A stretch of 64,000 bases of DNA from Paenibacillus pasadenensis DSM 19293 (lineage in GTDB: Bacteria > Bacillota > Bacilli > Paenibacillales > Paenibacillaceae). A program made the position numbers and the translations under genes. The notes below the pieces were generated by a model, which searched no databases, had not been told where the DNA came from, and was given only the letters and a program-made list of their open reading frames with translations. Shown here in pieces: positions 54,582 to 63,072 of this stretch (its first letter is position 1; every line of letters starts with the position of its first letter). The stretch covers positions 64,064 to 128,063 of the forward strand of contig NZ_KE383857.1 in the NCBI RefSeq assembly GCF_000422485.1. The letters are read 5' to 3'.

Positions 54582-55424
54582 ATGCCGCTGGCGCAAGTCG
54601 AATTTTTCTCGGAAACGCTGAGCCTGTCGAGCTCGCTCGCCGCCGTCATCCCGCAGCGCGGGGCGGCGATCGGAGCGGCCGGGCCGTCCGCAGGCGGGCC
54701 GCCTTGGCCGGTGCTGTACCTGCTGCACGGGGCGACGGACAACCATATGAGCTGGCTGCGCTACAGCTCGATCGAGCGCTACGCGCAGGAGAAGGGCATC
54801 GCCGTGCTCATGCCGTCGGTCCACTTGAGCTTTTATGCCGATCAGAAGCAGGGGCTGGACTACTTCACGTTCCTGAGCGAGGAGCTGCCGGCCGTCGCGG
54901 GGGCGATGTTCCGGCTGTCGGACCGGCGCGAGGATACGTTCGCGGCCGGGCTGTCGATGGGCGGCTACGGCGCGTTCAAGCTCGGCATCCGCTGTCCGCA
55001 GCGGTTCGCCGCCGTGGCGAGCCTGTCCGGCAGCCTCAGCCAGCGGACGCGGCTGACCGGCGAGTCGCCGATCGCGAACGAGGCGATGCTGCGCATGGCC
55101 AAGCTGACGTTCGGCTCGGCGGAGGCGTACGACGGCAGTCCCGACGATCTGGCGCATGTGCTGGAGGGGCATCTGGCGGCGGGCACGGAGCTGCCGCGCT
55201 TCTACCAGGGCTGCGGGACGGCGGACTTCAACTATGGCTTGAACCTGGACTTCCGCCGGCAGTTCGAGGGGCGCATCGGCCTGACCTATGTCGAGACGCC
55301 GGGAGCCGGCCATGAGTGGAGCTACTGGGACGCGGCGATCCGGGACGTGCTGGACTGGCTGCCGCTGCACGGCGGCGAGGCGGAGGACCAACGGGAAGCG
55401 GATGGAAAGGGGCAAGGAGGATGA
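54582..55424 (+). CDS. Esterase of the tributyrin esterase / EstA-like family
   Basis: 280 aa, no signal peptide. Alpha/beta hydrolase with PVLYLLHGATDNHMSWLR, nucleophile elbow FAAGLSMGGYGAFKLG, and His in GAGHEWSYWD. Related enzymes are FrmB-like or acetyl/feruloyl esterases. ATG 54582 follows GAAGGGAG. Its stop overlaps the next start at ATGA. It probably removes ester groups from the imported oligosaccharide. Confidence 0.85.
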   Translation: MPLAQVEFFSETLSLSSSLAAVIPQRGAAIGAAGPSAGGPPWPVLYLLHGATDNHMSWLRYSSIERYAQEKGIAVLMPSVHLSFYADQKQGLDYFTFLSEELPAVAGAMFRLSDRREDTFAAGLSMGGYGAFKLGIRCPQRFAAVASLSGSLSQRTRLTGESPIANEAMLRMAKLTFGSAEAYDGSPDDLAHVLEGHLAAGTELPRFYQGCGTADFNYGLNLDFRRQFEGRIGLTYVETPGAGHEWSYWDAAIRDVLDWLPLHGGEAEDQREADGKGQGG

Positions 55425-57820
55425 GCGTGGAGACGAAGGCGGTAGAGGAAAGGCTGGATGGCGCAGCCGCCTGGACGGTCCGCATCGATGCGGACGACGT
55501 GCTCGTGGGTGATTTCGACGGCATCGGCTTCGAGTGGGACCCCTGCGATACGTACGAGCATACGGACGAGCAGTGGGAGACGCTGCTGGAGCGGGTGGAC
55601 TTCACGCGGACGCCGCTCGTGCGCGTCATGCTGCGGGCCAATGCCTATACGGCGAGCTGGGACGAACGCGGCGATCCGGTCTACGACTGGGAGACGCCGA
55701 TGATGCGGAGGCTGTGGCGCATCCTCGACCACTGCGAGCGGCGCGGCATCGACGCTATCGTCGGCGAATGGAGCCGCAGCCCGGAGCTCGGGCTGACGGC
55801 TTCCGACGATCCGGCGTGGGCGGAGCTGATCGGCGAGTTCCTGCATCAGCTGCTGGACGTGCGCGGCTACCGCTGCGCGCGCTGGTACAACTTCATCAAC
55901 GAGCCGAACGGCGACTGGGCGACGGAGGACGGCGACCGCTTCGCGCTGTGGCGGCGGGGGATGCTGCAGCTCGCGCAGGTGCTCGAGCTACGCGGCCTGG
56001 CGGGGCGGATCGGGCTGATCGGCCCGGACTCGTCCAACGAGGACGAGTGGGTCGAGCTCGCGGTGTACGGCGTCGGCGGCCTGCTGTCCGCCTATGACAT
56101 CCACCGCTACGTGCAGGACGCCGACCTGATCTCGGGCCGGCTGGAGCGGCAGGTGCGCGAGAAGCGGCGCTTCATCGACCGCAACGACCCGGATGGCGCG
56201 GCGAAGCCGTATCTGATGACCGAGGCGGGCATCGTGGAAGGCAAGGACGAGGCGCATGACCAGCAGCCGCGCGTGCGGACGTTCGGGTACGGCGTGCTCA
56301 TGGCGGACTTCGCGCTGCAGGCGATGCGCGGCGGCCAGTCGGGTGTGATCGCCTGGATGCTCGACGACGTCATGCATCATGCCAAGGGCTATCCGTGGAG
56401 CTCCGGCGAGTGGAAGACGTGGGGGTTCTGGAATTCGTCCGGCGACGAGCAGGAGCGCGCGCTGAGGCCGTGGTACGATCCGATGGCGCTGCTGTCGCGG
56501 CTGTTCCCGCGCGGCAGCCGGATCGTGGCGGCCTCGGTGTGGGACGACGGCAGGCTGCCGGGAGCCGGAGGCGTCGGAGGCGCAGAGGGAGCCGGGCCGG
56601 AGACCGGTGGCAGCGGCGGCGTGAGCGCAGGTGAGCTAGGCGTCGGAGGCGCAGGTGGAGCCGGGCCGGGGACCGGTGGCAGCGGCGGCGGGAGCTTAGG
56701 GGAGCCGGGAGCCGGAGGCGTCGGAGGCGCAGAGGGAGCGGGGCCGGGCAGCTGGCGCGAGCCCGTCTCCGCAGGCGTCCGGGGCGTCGCCGCGCTCGTG
56801 CCGCTGGACGGCGGCGGCAACGGCTGGAGCGCCGCCATCGTCAGCCACCGGCAGGGGCGGCAGTCGCTGCGGCTCGTGCTGCCGCAGGCGTCCGGCGGCG
56901 CGGACCTGGCCGTCTACCGCTGCAGCGAGCGGGAGCGTCCGGCGGATGCGGACGGCTATCCCGCGCCGGCGCTGACGCTGTCCGGCGCCGATGCGGCGCG
57001 CGGCATCGAGCTGGAGCTGTACGGTCCGGGCGTGCTGTTCGTCACGACGGCGACGCCGGAGGACGGTCCGCACGGTCGGCAGACGGCAAGCCGGCAGACG
57101 ACTTTGGCGGTAGCCGGGCGGGAGCCGCAGCGGCCGGAAGCCTTCGGCCTGAGCTGGGGCGTCCAGCCGTTCGTCGACTCTGGCGACCTGGCGCTCGTCC
57201 GTCCTGCAAGCGGCAGCATCAGCCTGCATCATCGCGGCTCAGGGCCGGAATGCGCCGTCGACGGCCTGCGCCATACGGCGTGGCGGACCCGCGTCCGCGG
57301 CGAGCATGAGATCGCCGTCCGCCTGGACGGCCTGCGCCGCATCGGGCGCGTCAAGCTGGAGTGGGGAGAGGGCTGTCCGTCCCGCTACCGGCTCGAAGCC
57401 TCGGCGGACGGCGCGAATTGGACGACCGTGCTGGACCGGAACGGCGAGGAGGCGAACATGCGGTTGAATCCTGTCTCGCCCGGTACGAGCGCTTCTGGCG
57501 GGGAAGGCCCGGAGGAGCTGGCCTTTCCGACGATCGAAGCGGCTCATGTCCGGCTCGCGGCCATCCGGCCTGCGGGCACGCTCGGGCTGGAGCTGCGAAG
57601 GCTGTCCGTGTACGGCCCGGACGCAGCCTCTGCGGACGTTCCGGCCGCAGAGGCCGGGGCAGGCGGCGGAGGCGCTGCGGCCAGTCCGCGTGATGCGGCC
57701 GACCTGCGCGATGCGTCCGATCCGCGTGATGCGTCCGATTCGTCTGATCCGGCCGATGCGCCGGATTCGACCGACGCAGCCTCTGCGGCCGGCGCGCCGA
57801 AGGGAGGCGGCCGCCGATGA
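55421..57820 (+). CDS. Clan GH-A-like glycoside hydrolase with C-terminal discoidin-type module
   Basis: 799 aa, cytoplasmic. A TIM-barrel domain (~25-370) has FINEPNGDW with the probable acid/base Glu and LMTEAGIVEG with a probable nucleophile Glu. A ~75-residue Gly-rich linker of GGAGGAGPGTGGSGG-type repeats follows. After a beta-rich segment, an F5/8 type C-like module (~605-735) includes GPECAVDGLRHTAWRT and RYRLEASADGANWTTV. The tail is Asp/Ala/Ser repeats (RDASDPRDASDSSDPADA). The GH family number cannot be assigned by eye. ATG 55421 overlaps the esterase stop; GTG 55427 is an alternative. Confidence 0.75.
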   Translation: MSVETKAVEERLDGAAAWTVRIDADDVLVGDFDGIGFEWDPCDTYEHTDEQWETLLERVDFTRTPLVRVMLRANAYTASWDERGDPVYDWETPMMRRLWRILDHCERRGIDAIVGEWSRSPELGLTASDDPAWAELIGEFLHQLLDVRGYRCARWYNFINEPNGDWATEDGDRFALWRRGMLQLAQVLELRGLAGRIGLIGPDSSNEDEWVELAVYGVGGLLSAYDIHRYVQDADLISGRLERQVREKRRFIDRNDPDGAAKPYLMTEAGIVEGKDEAHDQQPRVRTFGYGVLMADFALQAMRGGQSGVIAWMLDDVMHHAKGYPWSSGEWKTWGFWNSSGDEQERALRPWYDPMALLSRLFPRGSRIVAASVWDDGRLPGAGGVGGAEGAGPETGGSGGVSAGELGVGGAGGAGPGTGGSGGGSLGEPGAGGVGGAEGAGPGSWREPVSAGVRGVAALVPLDGGGNGWSAAIVSHRQGRQSLRLVLPQASGGADLAVYRCSERERPADADGYPAPALTLSGADAARGIELELYGPGVLFVTTATPEDGPHGRQTASRQTTLAVAGREPQRPEAFGLSWGVQPFVDSGDLALVRPASGSISLHHRGSGPECAVDGLRHTAWRTRVRGEHEIAVRLDGLRRIGRVKLEWGEGCPSRYRLEASADGANWTTVLDRNGEEANMRLNPVSPGTSASGGEGPEELAFPTIEAAHVRLAAIRPAGTLGLELRRLSVYGPDAASADVPAAEAGAGGGGAAASPRDAADLRDASDPRDASDSSDPADAPDSTDAASAAGAPKGGGRR

Positions 57821-58851
57821 GGCTCGGACTCGGACTTGGCCAGCGCGCGCTGACGCGGGACAACTTCCGTTTTGCCCGGCAGATGGGCTGCACCGACATC
57901 GTCGCGCATCTGACCGACTATACGGAGCCGGTCCTCGACCTCGCGCGCCACGACGAGATGTACTCGCTCGATACGATGCTGCGCCTCAAGGCGCAGATGA
58001 ACGCGGAGGGCGTGGAGCTGCATGCGATCGAGAACTTCTGCCCGGCGCACTGGCATGACGTGCTGCTGGACGGACCGAAGCGAGCGCAGCAGATGGACCG
58101 GCTGAAGCGGATCGTGCGCGACGCGGGCCGCGCGGGCATCCGCATGCTCGGCTACAACTTCAGCCTGGCCGGCGTATGGGGGCTGAGCTACGTCGAAGCC
58201 GCGCGCGGAGGGGCGCGCACGGCGGTGTTCCACGATCCGCCGCAGTCGCCGATGCCGAGCGGCTCGGTATGGAACTTCATCTATGATCCGGACGCCCCTC
58301 CGGGCGTCGTCGCGCCGGTCTCGGAGGCGGAGCTGTGGGATCGCGTGCGGCGCTTCCTCGAAGAGCTCGTGCCGGTGGCGGAGGAGGCGGGCGTCGTGCT
58401 CGCGGCGCATCCCGACGATCCGCCGCTGCCGGTCGTCCGCGACACGGCGCGGCTCGTCTACCGGACGGACTATTACCGGCGGCTGCTCGATCTCGTGCCG
58501 AGTCCGAACAGCCGGCTGGAGCTGTGCCTCGGGACGACGGCGGAGATGACGGACGGCGACGTGTACGAGACGATCCGAGCGCATGCGGGCGAGATCGGCT
58601 ACGTGCATTTCCGCAACGTGCGGGGCAAGGTGCCGCATTACGACGAAGTGTTCCTCGACGAGGGGGACATCGACATGGTGGAGGCGCTGCGGCTGCTGCG
58701 GGACGGCGGCTTCGGCGGCGTGCTCATTCCCGACCATACGCCTTCGGTCGCCTGCGCGGCGCCGTGGCATGCCGGCATGGCGTATGCGCTCGGCTACATG
58801 CGGGCGGCGCTGACGATGCTGAGGGCGCTCGACGAGGAGGCGGGGCGATGA
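57817..58851 (+). CDS. uxuA: Mannonate dehydratase (UxuA family)
   Basis: 344 aa TIM-barrel enzyme dehydrating D-mannonate to 2-keto-3-deoxygluconate in glucuronate catabolism. Visible hallmarks: MLGYNFSLAGVWG, LAAHPDDPPLP (metal ligands), LCLGTTAEM, VHFRNVRG and LIPDHTPSV. Length matches Bacillus UxuA. It overlaps the hydrolase stop at ATGA. Its presence implies a glucuronic-acid-containing glycan as the substrate of this locus. Confidence 0.9.
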   Translation: MRLGLGLGQRALTRDNFRFARQMGCTDIVAHLTDYTEPVLDLARHDEMYSLDTMLRLKAQMNAEGVELHAIENFCPAHWHDVLLDGPKRAQQMDRLKRIVRDAGRAGIRMLGYNFSLAGVWGLSYVEAARGGARTAVFHDPPQSPMPSGSVWNFIYDPDAPPGVVAPVSEAELWDRVRRFLEELVPVAEEAGVVLAAHPDDPPLPVVRDTARLVYRTDYYRRLLDLVPSPNSRLELCLGTTAEMTDGDVYETIRAHAGEIGYVHFRNVRGKVPHYDEVFLDEGDIDMVEALRLLRDGGFGGVLIPDHTPSVACAAPWHAGMAYALGYMRAALTMLRALDEEAGR

Positions 58852-58936
58852 AGCGGCGCTGGACTCAAGGGGGTTGGGCCCCGTTCCCTCTCTGCAGGAA
58901 CCGTCCGTCAGCCCGGCTGAAAAAGGAGGAGAGACG

Positions 58937-59755
58937 ATGAAGATCGCCGTCACCGGAGGCAGCGGACGGATCGGACGCTTCGTGCTGCGCGAGCTGCTGG
59001 AGCACGGCCACGAGCCGGTGAACGTCGACCTCGCCGCGCCGGCGGAGCGGATCTGCCGGACGGCGATCGCCGACCTGACCGATCTTGGAGAGGTGTACGG
59101 CGCGCTCCAGGGCGCGGACGCCGTCCTTCATCTGGCCGGCGTCAACGCGCCGGGCAAGCTGTCGCCGGAGAAGCTTTTCCGCCTGAACTCGCTGTCGACG
59201 TACCAGGTGCTGGAAGCGGCCGCCGGGCTCGGCATCTCCCGCGTCGCCGCCGCTTCGAGCGAGTCGATCTACGGCTGGTGCTTCGCCCGCCATCGCTTCG
59301 CCCCGCAGCATGCGCCGGTCGACGAGTCGCATCCGCTGCTGCCGCAGGAAAGCTACGGCTTGTCCAAGATCGCCGGCGAGCAGGCGATGGCGATGTTCCA
59401 TCGGCGGACGGGCATGCAGGCGGTCGCGCTGCGGTTCGGGCATGTGCCGCTCCCCGAGGAATACGAGTGGCTGAGCCGCCACGAAGGCGCGGAGCGCTTC
59501 CTGTGGAGCCACGTCGACTCGCGCGACGCGGCCGCCGCCTGCCGGCTCGCGGTGGAAGCGGACGGCCTCGGCTTCGAGGCGGTGAACGTGACGGCGGACG
59601 ACACCTGCTCGCTCGTGCCGAACGAGCAGCTGGCCGCTCGCTTTTACCCGTCGCTGCTGGAGTTCGCCCGCTCCGGCCCGCCGCATGCGGCCTGGTCGAG
59701 CAACGCCAAGGCGAAGAGGCTGCTCGGCTGGCAGCCGAGGCGGAGCTGGCGGTGA
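58937..59755 (+). CDS. NAD-dependent epimerase/dehydratase family protein
   Basis: 272 aa extended SDR. N-terminal nucleotide motif VTGGSGRIGRFVL, AADAVLHLAG-like strand, and SYGLSKIAGEQ containing the YxxxK pair. Related proteins include uronate dehydrogenases and sugar epimerases; next to uxuA a uronate-related reaction is plausible but not shown. AAGGAGGAG precedes ATG 58937. Confidence 0.87.
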   Translation: MKIAVTGGSGRIGRFVLRELLEHGHEPVNVDLAAPAERICRTAIADLTDLGEVYGALQGADAVLHLAGVNAPGKLSPEKLFRLNSLSTYQVLEAAAGLGISRVAAASSESIYGWCFARHRFAPQHAPVDESHPLLPQESYGLSKIAGEQAMAMFHRRTGMQAVALRFGHVPLPEEYEWLSRHEGAERFLWSHVDSRDAAAACRLAVEADGLGFEAVNVTADDTCSLVPNEQLAARFYPSLLEFARSGPPHAAWSSNAKAKRLLGWQPRRSWR

Positions 59756-59790
59756 GCGGGAGGCAGGCTGCGCGCTGCCCGATTCGGGCG

Positions 59791-59820
59791 TTGGCGCCGG
59801 CAGGCTTCTGCAGGTAGAAT
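59791..59820 (+). promoter_or_regulatory. Candidate internal promoter before the SDR gene
   Basis: TTGGCG (59791-59796) and TAGAAT (59815-59820), 18 bp apart. The resulting ~120-nt leader contains a CTTCA...TGAAG hairpin. Confidence 0.4.
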
Positions 59821-59945
59821 GAGAGGGAAGCGCATTCATAAGCAGGGGCTGCGTTTTGACAGGCGCGGCTTCAGGCCGTTCGGCTTGAAGGATCATGCCG
59901 AGCGTCCGTCGCCTTTTCAACAGAACCGATAGAGGAGGGAAGGGC

Positions 59946-60671
59946 ATGAAACATGCCTTTGTAACAGGAGCCGACCGCGGCGTCGGCTACGCGCTGGCGC
60001 TGGAGCTGCTGCAGCGCGGCTATACGGTGTTCGCCGGCCGCTACATGCCGGAGTGGCAGGAGCCGCAGCCGGTGCCGGAGGAATGGAAGGAGCGGCTCGT
60101 GCCGCTCGCCATCGACGTCGCCGACGGGGACAGCGTGCGCGCCGCAGCGGAGGAGGCCGCGCGCCGGACGGACCGTCTCGAGCTGATCGTCAACAACGCC
60201 GGCGTCGTCGGCGACAAGGAAGGAAGCGCCTTGGGCGAGATCGACTATGACGCGATGTTCCGGCAGTTCGCCGTCAATGCGGTCGGACCGCTGCGGGTCG
60301 TGCAGGCGCTGAGCGGCCTGCTGCTCGCCGGCGAGGACAAGCTTGTCGTGAACATTTCGTCTGAGGCGGGACAGATCAATCAGACGTGGCGGGAAAGCTG
60401 GTACGGCTACTGCATGTCCAAGGCCGCGCTCAACATCGAGTCGAACATCCTGCACAACGAGCTGAAGCCGCGCGGCGGCCGCGTGCTCGTCATCCACCCC
60501 GGCTGGGTGCGCAGCTACATGAGCGGCAAGCTGAGCGAAGAGGGCACCTACACGGCCGCAGAGTCGGCCGCCGGCATCGCGACCGTCATCGACGGGCATC
60601 TGGCGGATCGGACGCCTCGGGATCACCCGGTGTTCATCGACAACACCGGCGCGGAGATGAGCTGGACGTAG
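59946..60671 (+). CDS. Short-chain dehydrogenase/reductase
   Basis: 241 aa classical SDR: cofactor motif VTGADRGVGYALAL, IVNNAGVVG, and the catalytic Tyr/Lys in YGYCMSKAAL. The start follows GGAGGGAAGGG. The substrate is unknown; fructuronate/mannonate-type reductases of the SDR class would fit next to uxuA, but this is inference only. Confidence 0.9.
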   Translation: MKHAFVTGADRGVGYALALELLQRGYTVFAGRYMPEWQEPQPVPEEWKERLVPLAIDVADGDSVRAAAEEAARRTDRLELIVNNAGVVGDKEGSALGEIDYDAMFRQFAVNAVGPLRVVQALSGLLLAGEDKLVVNISSEAGQINQTWRESWYGYCMSKAALNIESNILHNELKPRGGRVLVIHPGWVRSYMSGKLSEEGTYTAAESAAGIATVIDGHLADRTPRDHPVFIDNTGAEMSWT

Positions 60672-60704
60672 GGAGCCGTCAGCGAGCGGGGCCTCCCGCT
60701 TCGC

Positions 60705-60738
60705 TGCGTTCCGTCATCGGACGATGACGCATTTTTTT
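60705..60738 (+). terminator. Terminator between SDR and ThuA-like genes
   Basis: GTCATCG-GA-CGATGAC within TGCG/GCA arms, followed by seven Ts. The next ribosome site is immediately after it, so it may be an attenuator for the ThuA-like gene. Confidence 0.75.
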
Positions 60739-60756
60739 CCAAGGAGGAATCATCCC

Positions 60757-61416
60757 ATGACAACATCCCATGGACATCTGCCGCGGGCGCTCGTAATTGG
60801 AGACAACGGGGAGCGGGCGCCGTATCATCCGCTGGACGCGGCTTATCCGGAGCTGGAGACGATTTTCGACGGCGCCTTGGTGCTGGAGCCGACGGAGGAT
60901 TACAGCCGGCTGCGCGCGGAGGCGCTGGCTCCTTATCGCCTCGTCGTTTCCTACTCGGACAACTGGCGCACCGGCAAGCAGCCGGAGGAGATCGAAGGGC
61001 TGCTGTCGTTCGTACAGGCGGGCGGAGCTCTGCTCGTCCTGCACAACGGCATCTCCCTGCAGACGGATCTGGAGCTCGCGAAGCTGATCGGGGGCTTTTT
61101 CACCGGGCATCCGGACTGGACGGAGCTGGCCTACTCGCCGACCGAGGCGGGCCGCGCGCATCCGATGCTGGACGGCGTGGAGCCTTTCCGGATGGAGGAG
61201 GAGCCTTACCGGTTCGATCCAGCGACCGTAACGACGGCGTCCGTGCTGCTGGAGTACGAGCATGAAGGCAGCCGCTGGCCGGCTGCTTGGGCTCATGCGC
61301 ATGGTCTCGGACGCGTCGCCTACCTGTCGCCGGGCCATCGCCGCGAATCGTTCCAGCATCCGGAGTACCGCAAGCTCGTCCGCCAGGCCGGGCTGTGGGC
61401 GCTGGGGGCGCTGTAA
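60757..61416 (+). CDS. ThuA-like domain protein
   Basis: 219 aa with the glutamine-amidotransferase-like ThuA fold: ALVIGDNGERAPYH, YRLVVSYSDNW, GGALLVLHNGISL, and a C-terminal GRVAYLSPGHRRESFQHPEY. ThuA proteins act in trehalose/sugar utilisation, with the reaction unresolved. AAGGAGGAA precedes ATG 60757. Last gene of the second glycan locus. Confidence 0.87.
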   Translation: MTTSHGHLPRALVIGDNGERAPYHPLDAAYPELETIFDGALVLEPTEDYSRLRAEALAPYRLVVSYSDNWRTGKQPEEIEGLLSFVQAGGALLVLHNGISLQTDLELAKLIGGFFTGHPDWTELAYSPTEAGRAHPMLDGVEPFRMEEEPYRFDPATVTTASVLLEYEHEGSRWPAAWAHAHGLGRVAYLSPGHRRESFQHPEYRKLVRQAGLWALGAL

Positions 61417-61430
61417 GGAGTTTTCGCGCA

Positions 61431-61476
61431 GGCATGGCAGGGCAAGGCATGGCAAGGCATGGCAAGGCATGGCAAG
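61431..61476. repeat. Short tandem repeat (GGCATGGCAA)n
   Basis: Four copies of a 10-bp unit, the first imperfect, just after the ThuA-like gene. Confidence 0.85.
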
Positions 61477-61518
61477 ATCAAGCTACGCGAGGCCGCAGCG
61501 TCGAGCGGAAGAAGGGGC

Positions 61519-61547
61519 TTGCCAGCAGACGGCCGCTTGGCTAGAAT
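61519..61547 (+). promoter_or_regulatory. Promoter of the paired nuclease-like genes
   Basis: TTGCCA (61519-61524) and TAGAAT (61542-61547) with ideal 17-bp spacing; transcription would begin near 61554, giving a ~168-nt leader. Confidence 0.65.
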
Positions 61548-61553
61548 AGGCTT

Positions 61554-61689
61554 GTAGCGGCACGGATGTAAGAGTGCCGACCGATTGGTTTCGTGGCGAA
61601 GAACGCCCTGTTCCATCTTTTCTGTCAGCGACAGCTCTCGTAATTCTGAGACCGTCCGGCTGGCAGGGAGGCGGTACAGGGCTTTTTTG
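61554..61689 (+). promoter_or_regulatory. Structured leader ending in a terminator-like stem, unclassified
   Basis: Stems: CGGCAC/GTGCCG (61558-61579), CTGTC-AGC-GACAG (61622-61634), and GCCCTG (61605-61610) pairing with CAGGGC (61677-61682) before TTTTTT. The arrangement looks like an attenuator or riboswitch. I compared it by memory with T-box, TPP, SAM and fluoride motifs and found no fit. Confidence 0.45.
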
Positions 61690-61721
61690 CATCCATTTTT
61701 TCAAGAGGAGGCTGTACGAGC

Positions 61722-62249
61722 ATGGAGGATCGGCAAGAGCAAGAGCAGCGATTCGAGGAAGCGCGCCTGGCTTGGATTCAGCGCCATCTGCGAAGCAGCA
61801 CGAAGGAGCGGAGGCGGCGGCTGGAGCAGGGGCAGAAAGAGAAGGATATGCTTTTCCTGAAAGAGATCTGGTGGCCGGTGTTCGGTCAATTGGACGATCT
61901 GCATCCGCAATATGAAGTCCAGGACGAGAAGGGAGCGCCGGTTTTTCTTGATTTCGCCTGGCTGCAGGGCAATCAATATTTCCATATTGCGGTCAAGGAA
62001 TTCGAGACGTATGCCAGGCAGACGGAAGAGGAGCGCAACCGGGAGATGATGTTCAACGCCTACATGACGATCTGCGGATACCGGATGCTGCCGATCGCTT
62101 ATGATGCGCTGGTGGAAGATCCAGCGGAGATCCGTTCGCTGATGGCTTCGTTCAAGGAAAAGGCGGATCAAGGGAAGTTCGGCTTGTTTCCGTCAGAGCG
62201 GAGAGTCTACCGTTATATCGAATTGCCTCAAGGCTGGAGGCGGCGTTGA
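61722..62249 (+). CDS. Unknown protein, PD-(D/E)XK-nuclease-like, degenerate active site
   Basis: 175 aa, highly charged N-terminal helix region, then LFLKEIWWPVFGQLDDLHPQ and YEVQDEKGAPVFLDFAWL. It is clearly paralogous to the next protein (LFLRAVWWPLFGHFDDLHPE and YEVKDWRGAACYLDFAWF). The layout Glu/Asp helix, LDF strand, then x-x-K strand resembles the PD-(D/E)XK fold. Here the second acid is lost: HIAVKEF instead of NIDVKGF. No DNA-binding domain. GAGGAGG upstream of the ATG. It overlaps the next gene by 4 bp. The function is unknown. Confidence 0.72.
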   Translation: MEDRQEQEQRFEEARLAWIQRHLRSSTKERRRRLEQGQKEKDMLFLKEIWWPVFGQLDDLHPQYEVQDEKGAPVFLDFAWLQGNQYFHIAVKEFETYARQTEEERNREMMFNAYMTICGYRMLPIAYDALVEDPAEIRSLMASFKEKADQGKFGLFPSERRVYRYIELPQGWRRR

Positions 62250-62962
62250 GCCGCATGGATTTTTCCCGTCACGCCGGGCATCGGCGAGGGCAGTCTTTCG
62301 ATTCGGCGCATGCGGCGTGGCTTCAGCGGCATGTCGATGCCCGGACGGGAGAGCGGAAGGACCGGCTCAGGCGCGGACATGCTCACGGAGAGATCCTTTT
62401 CCTGCGAGCGGTATGGTGGCCGCTGTTCGGTCACTTTGACGATCTTCATCCCGAATATGAGGTCAAGGACTGGAGAGGAGCCGCCTGTTATCTGGACTTC
62501 GCCTGGTTCGCCGAGGGCGTGCGCTTCAACATCGATGTCAAAGGATTCGGCCCTCATGTGCAGCAGATGGACCGGAGCGGCTACAGGAGAGAGGCGATGC
62601 GGGAAATGTTTCTCCACTCGCATGGGTTCCGCACCTTGACCGTCGCGTACGACTCCCTGAAGGAGGAGCCGAATCAAGTCCGGGATCTGATCGCGCAAAT
62701 CGCCCGCAGCGGCTCGGACTTCTCGGTCGGCATCAAGGGGGATGGAGCAGGGGAAGGCATGAATCGAGTCGATGCTGCTTTGCTGAGCTACGCTCGCGCT
62801 CATGGAGGAGACATCTATCCGTTCAAGGCTGCGGAAGCGATCGGCGTCCATCGGCGGACGGCGGCGATCCATTTGAAGCGGTTGGCGGAAAAAGGCTTGT
62901 TCGAGTCTGTTGCGGCCGGAGGAAAAGTATGCCGCTATCGCCTTCGTCCGGATTTGGCGTAG
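62246..62962 (+). CDS. Unknown protein, PD-(D/E)XK-like domain fused to winged helix
   Basis: 238 aa from TTG 62246, five bases after GGAGG and overlapping the previous stop; ATG 62255 is an alternative. Residues 45-165 have Glu49, Asp84 (YLDFAW) and Asp97-x-Lys99 (NIDVKG), the pattern of PD-(D/E)XK nucleases. Residues ~170-238 form a winged-helix-like domain (ALLSYARAHGGDIYPF, AIGVHRRTAAIHLKRLAEKG). Similar proteins may be labelled regulators because of this domain. With its partner it may form a heteromer with one intact site. The role is unknown. Confidence 0.75.
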   Translation: MSRMDFSRHAGHRRGQSFDSAHAAWLQRHVDARTGERKDRLRRGHAHGEILFLRAVWWPLFGHFDDLHPEYEVKDWRGAACYLDFAWFAEGVRFNIDVKGFGPHVQQMDRSGYRREAMREMFLHSHGFRTLTVAYDSLKEEPNQVRDLIAQIARSGSDFSVGIKGDGAGEGMNRVDAALLSYARAHGGDIYPFKAAEAIGVHRRTAAIHLKRLAEKGLFESVAAGGKVCRYRLRPDLA

Positions 62963-63072
62963 CGGCGCATAGCCAGGTTTTCTTTTGCGAGAGTTCAGCA
63001 AGATCAGTTCTTGGCCGAAGCGAAGCAACTTCTACTTGCTGATCGTCAGCTCATGCTGCCCGCGCAAGCGGG

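Noticed and set aside
61554..61689. T-box or TPP riboswitch
   Set aside because: GGGAGGCGGTAC is not the T-box GGGTGGNACCGCG, and the CTGAGA segment lacks the rest of the TPP consensus; left as unclassified.
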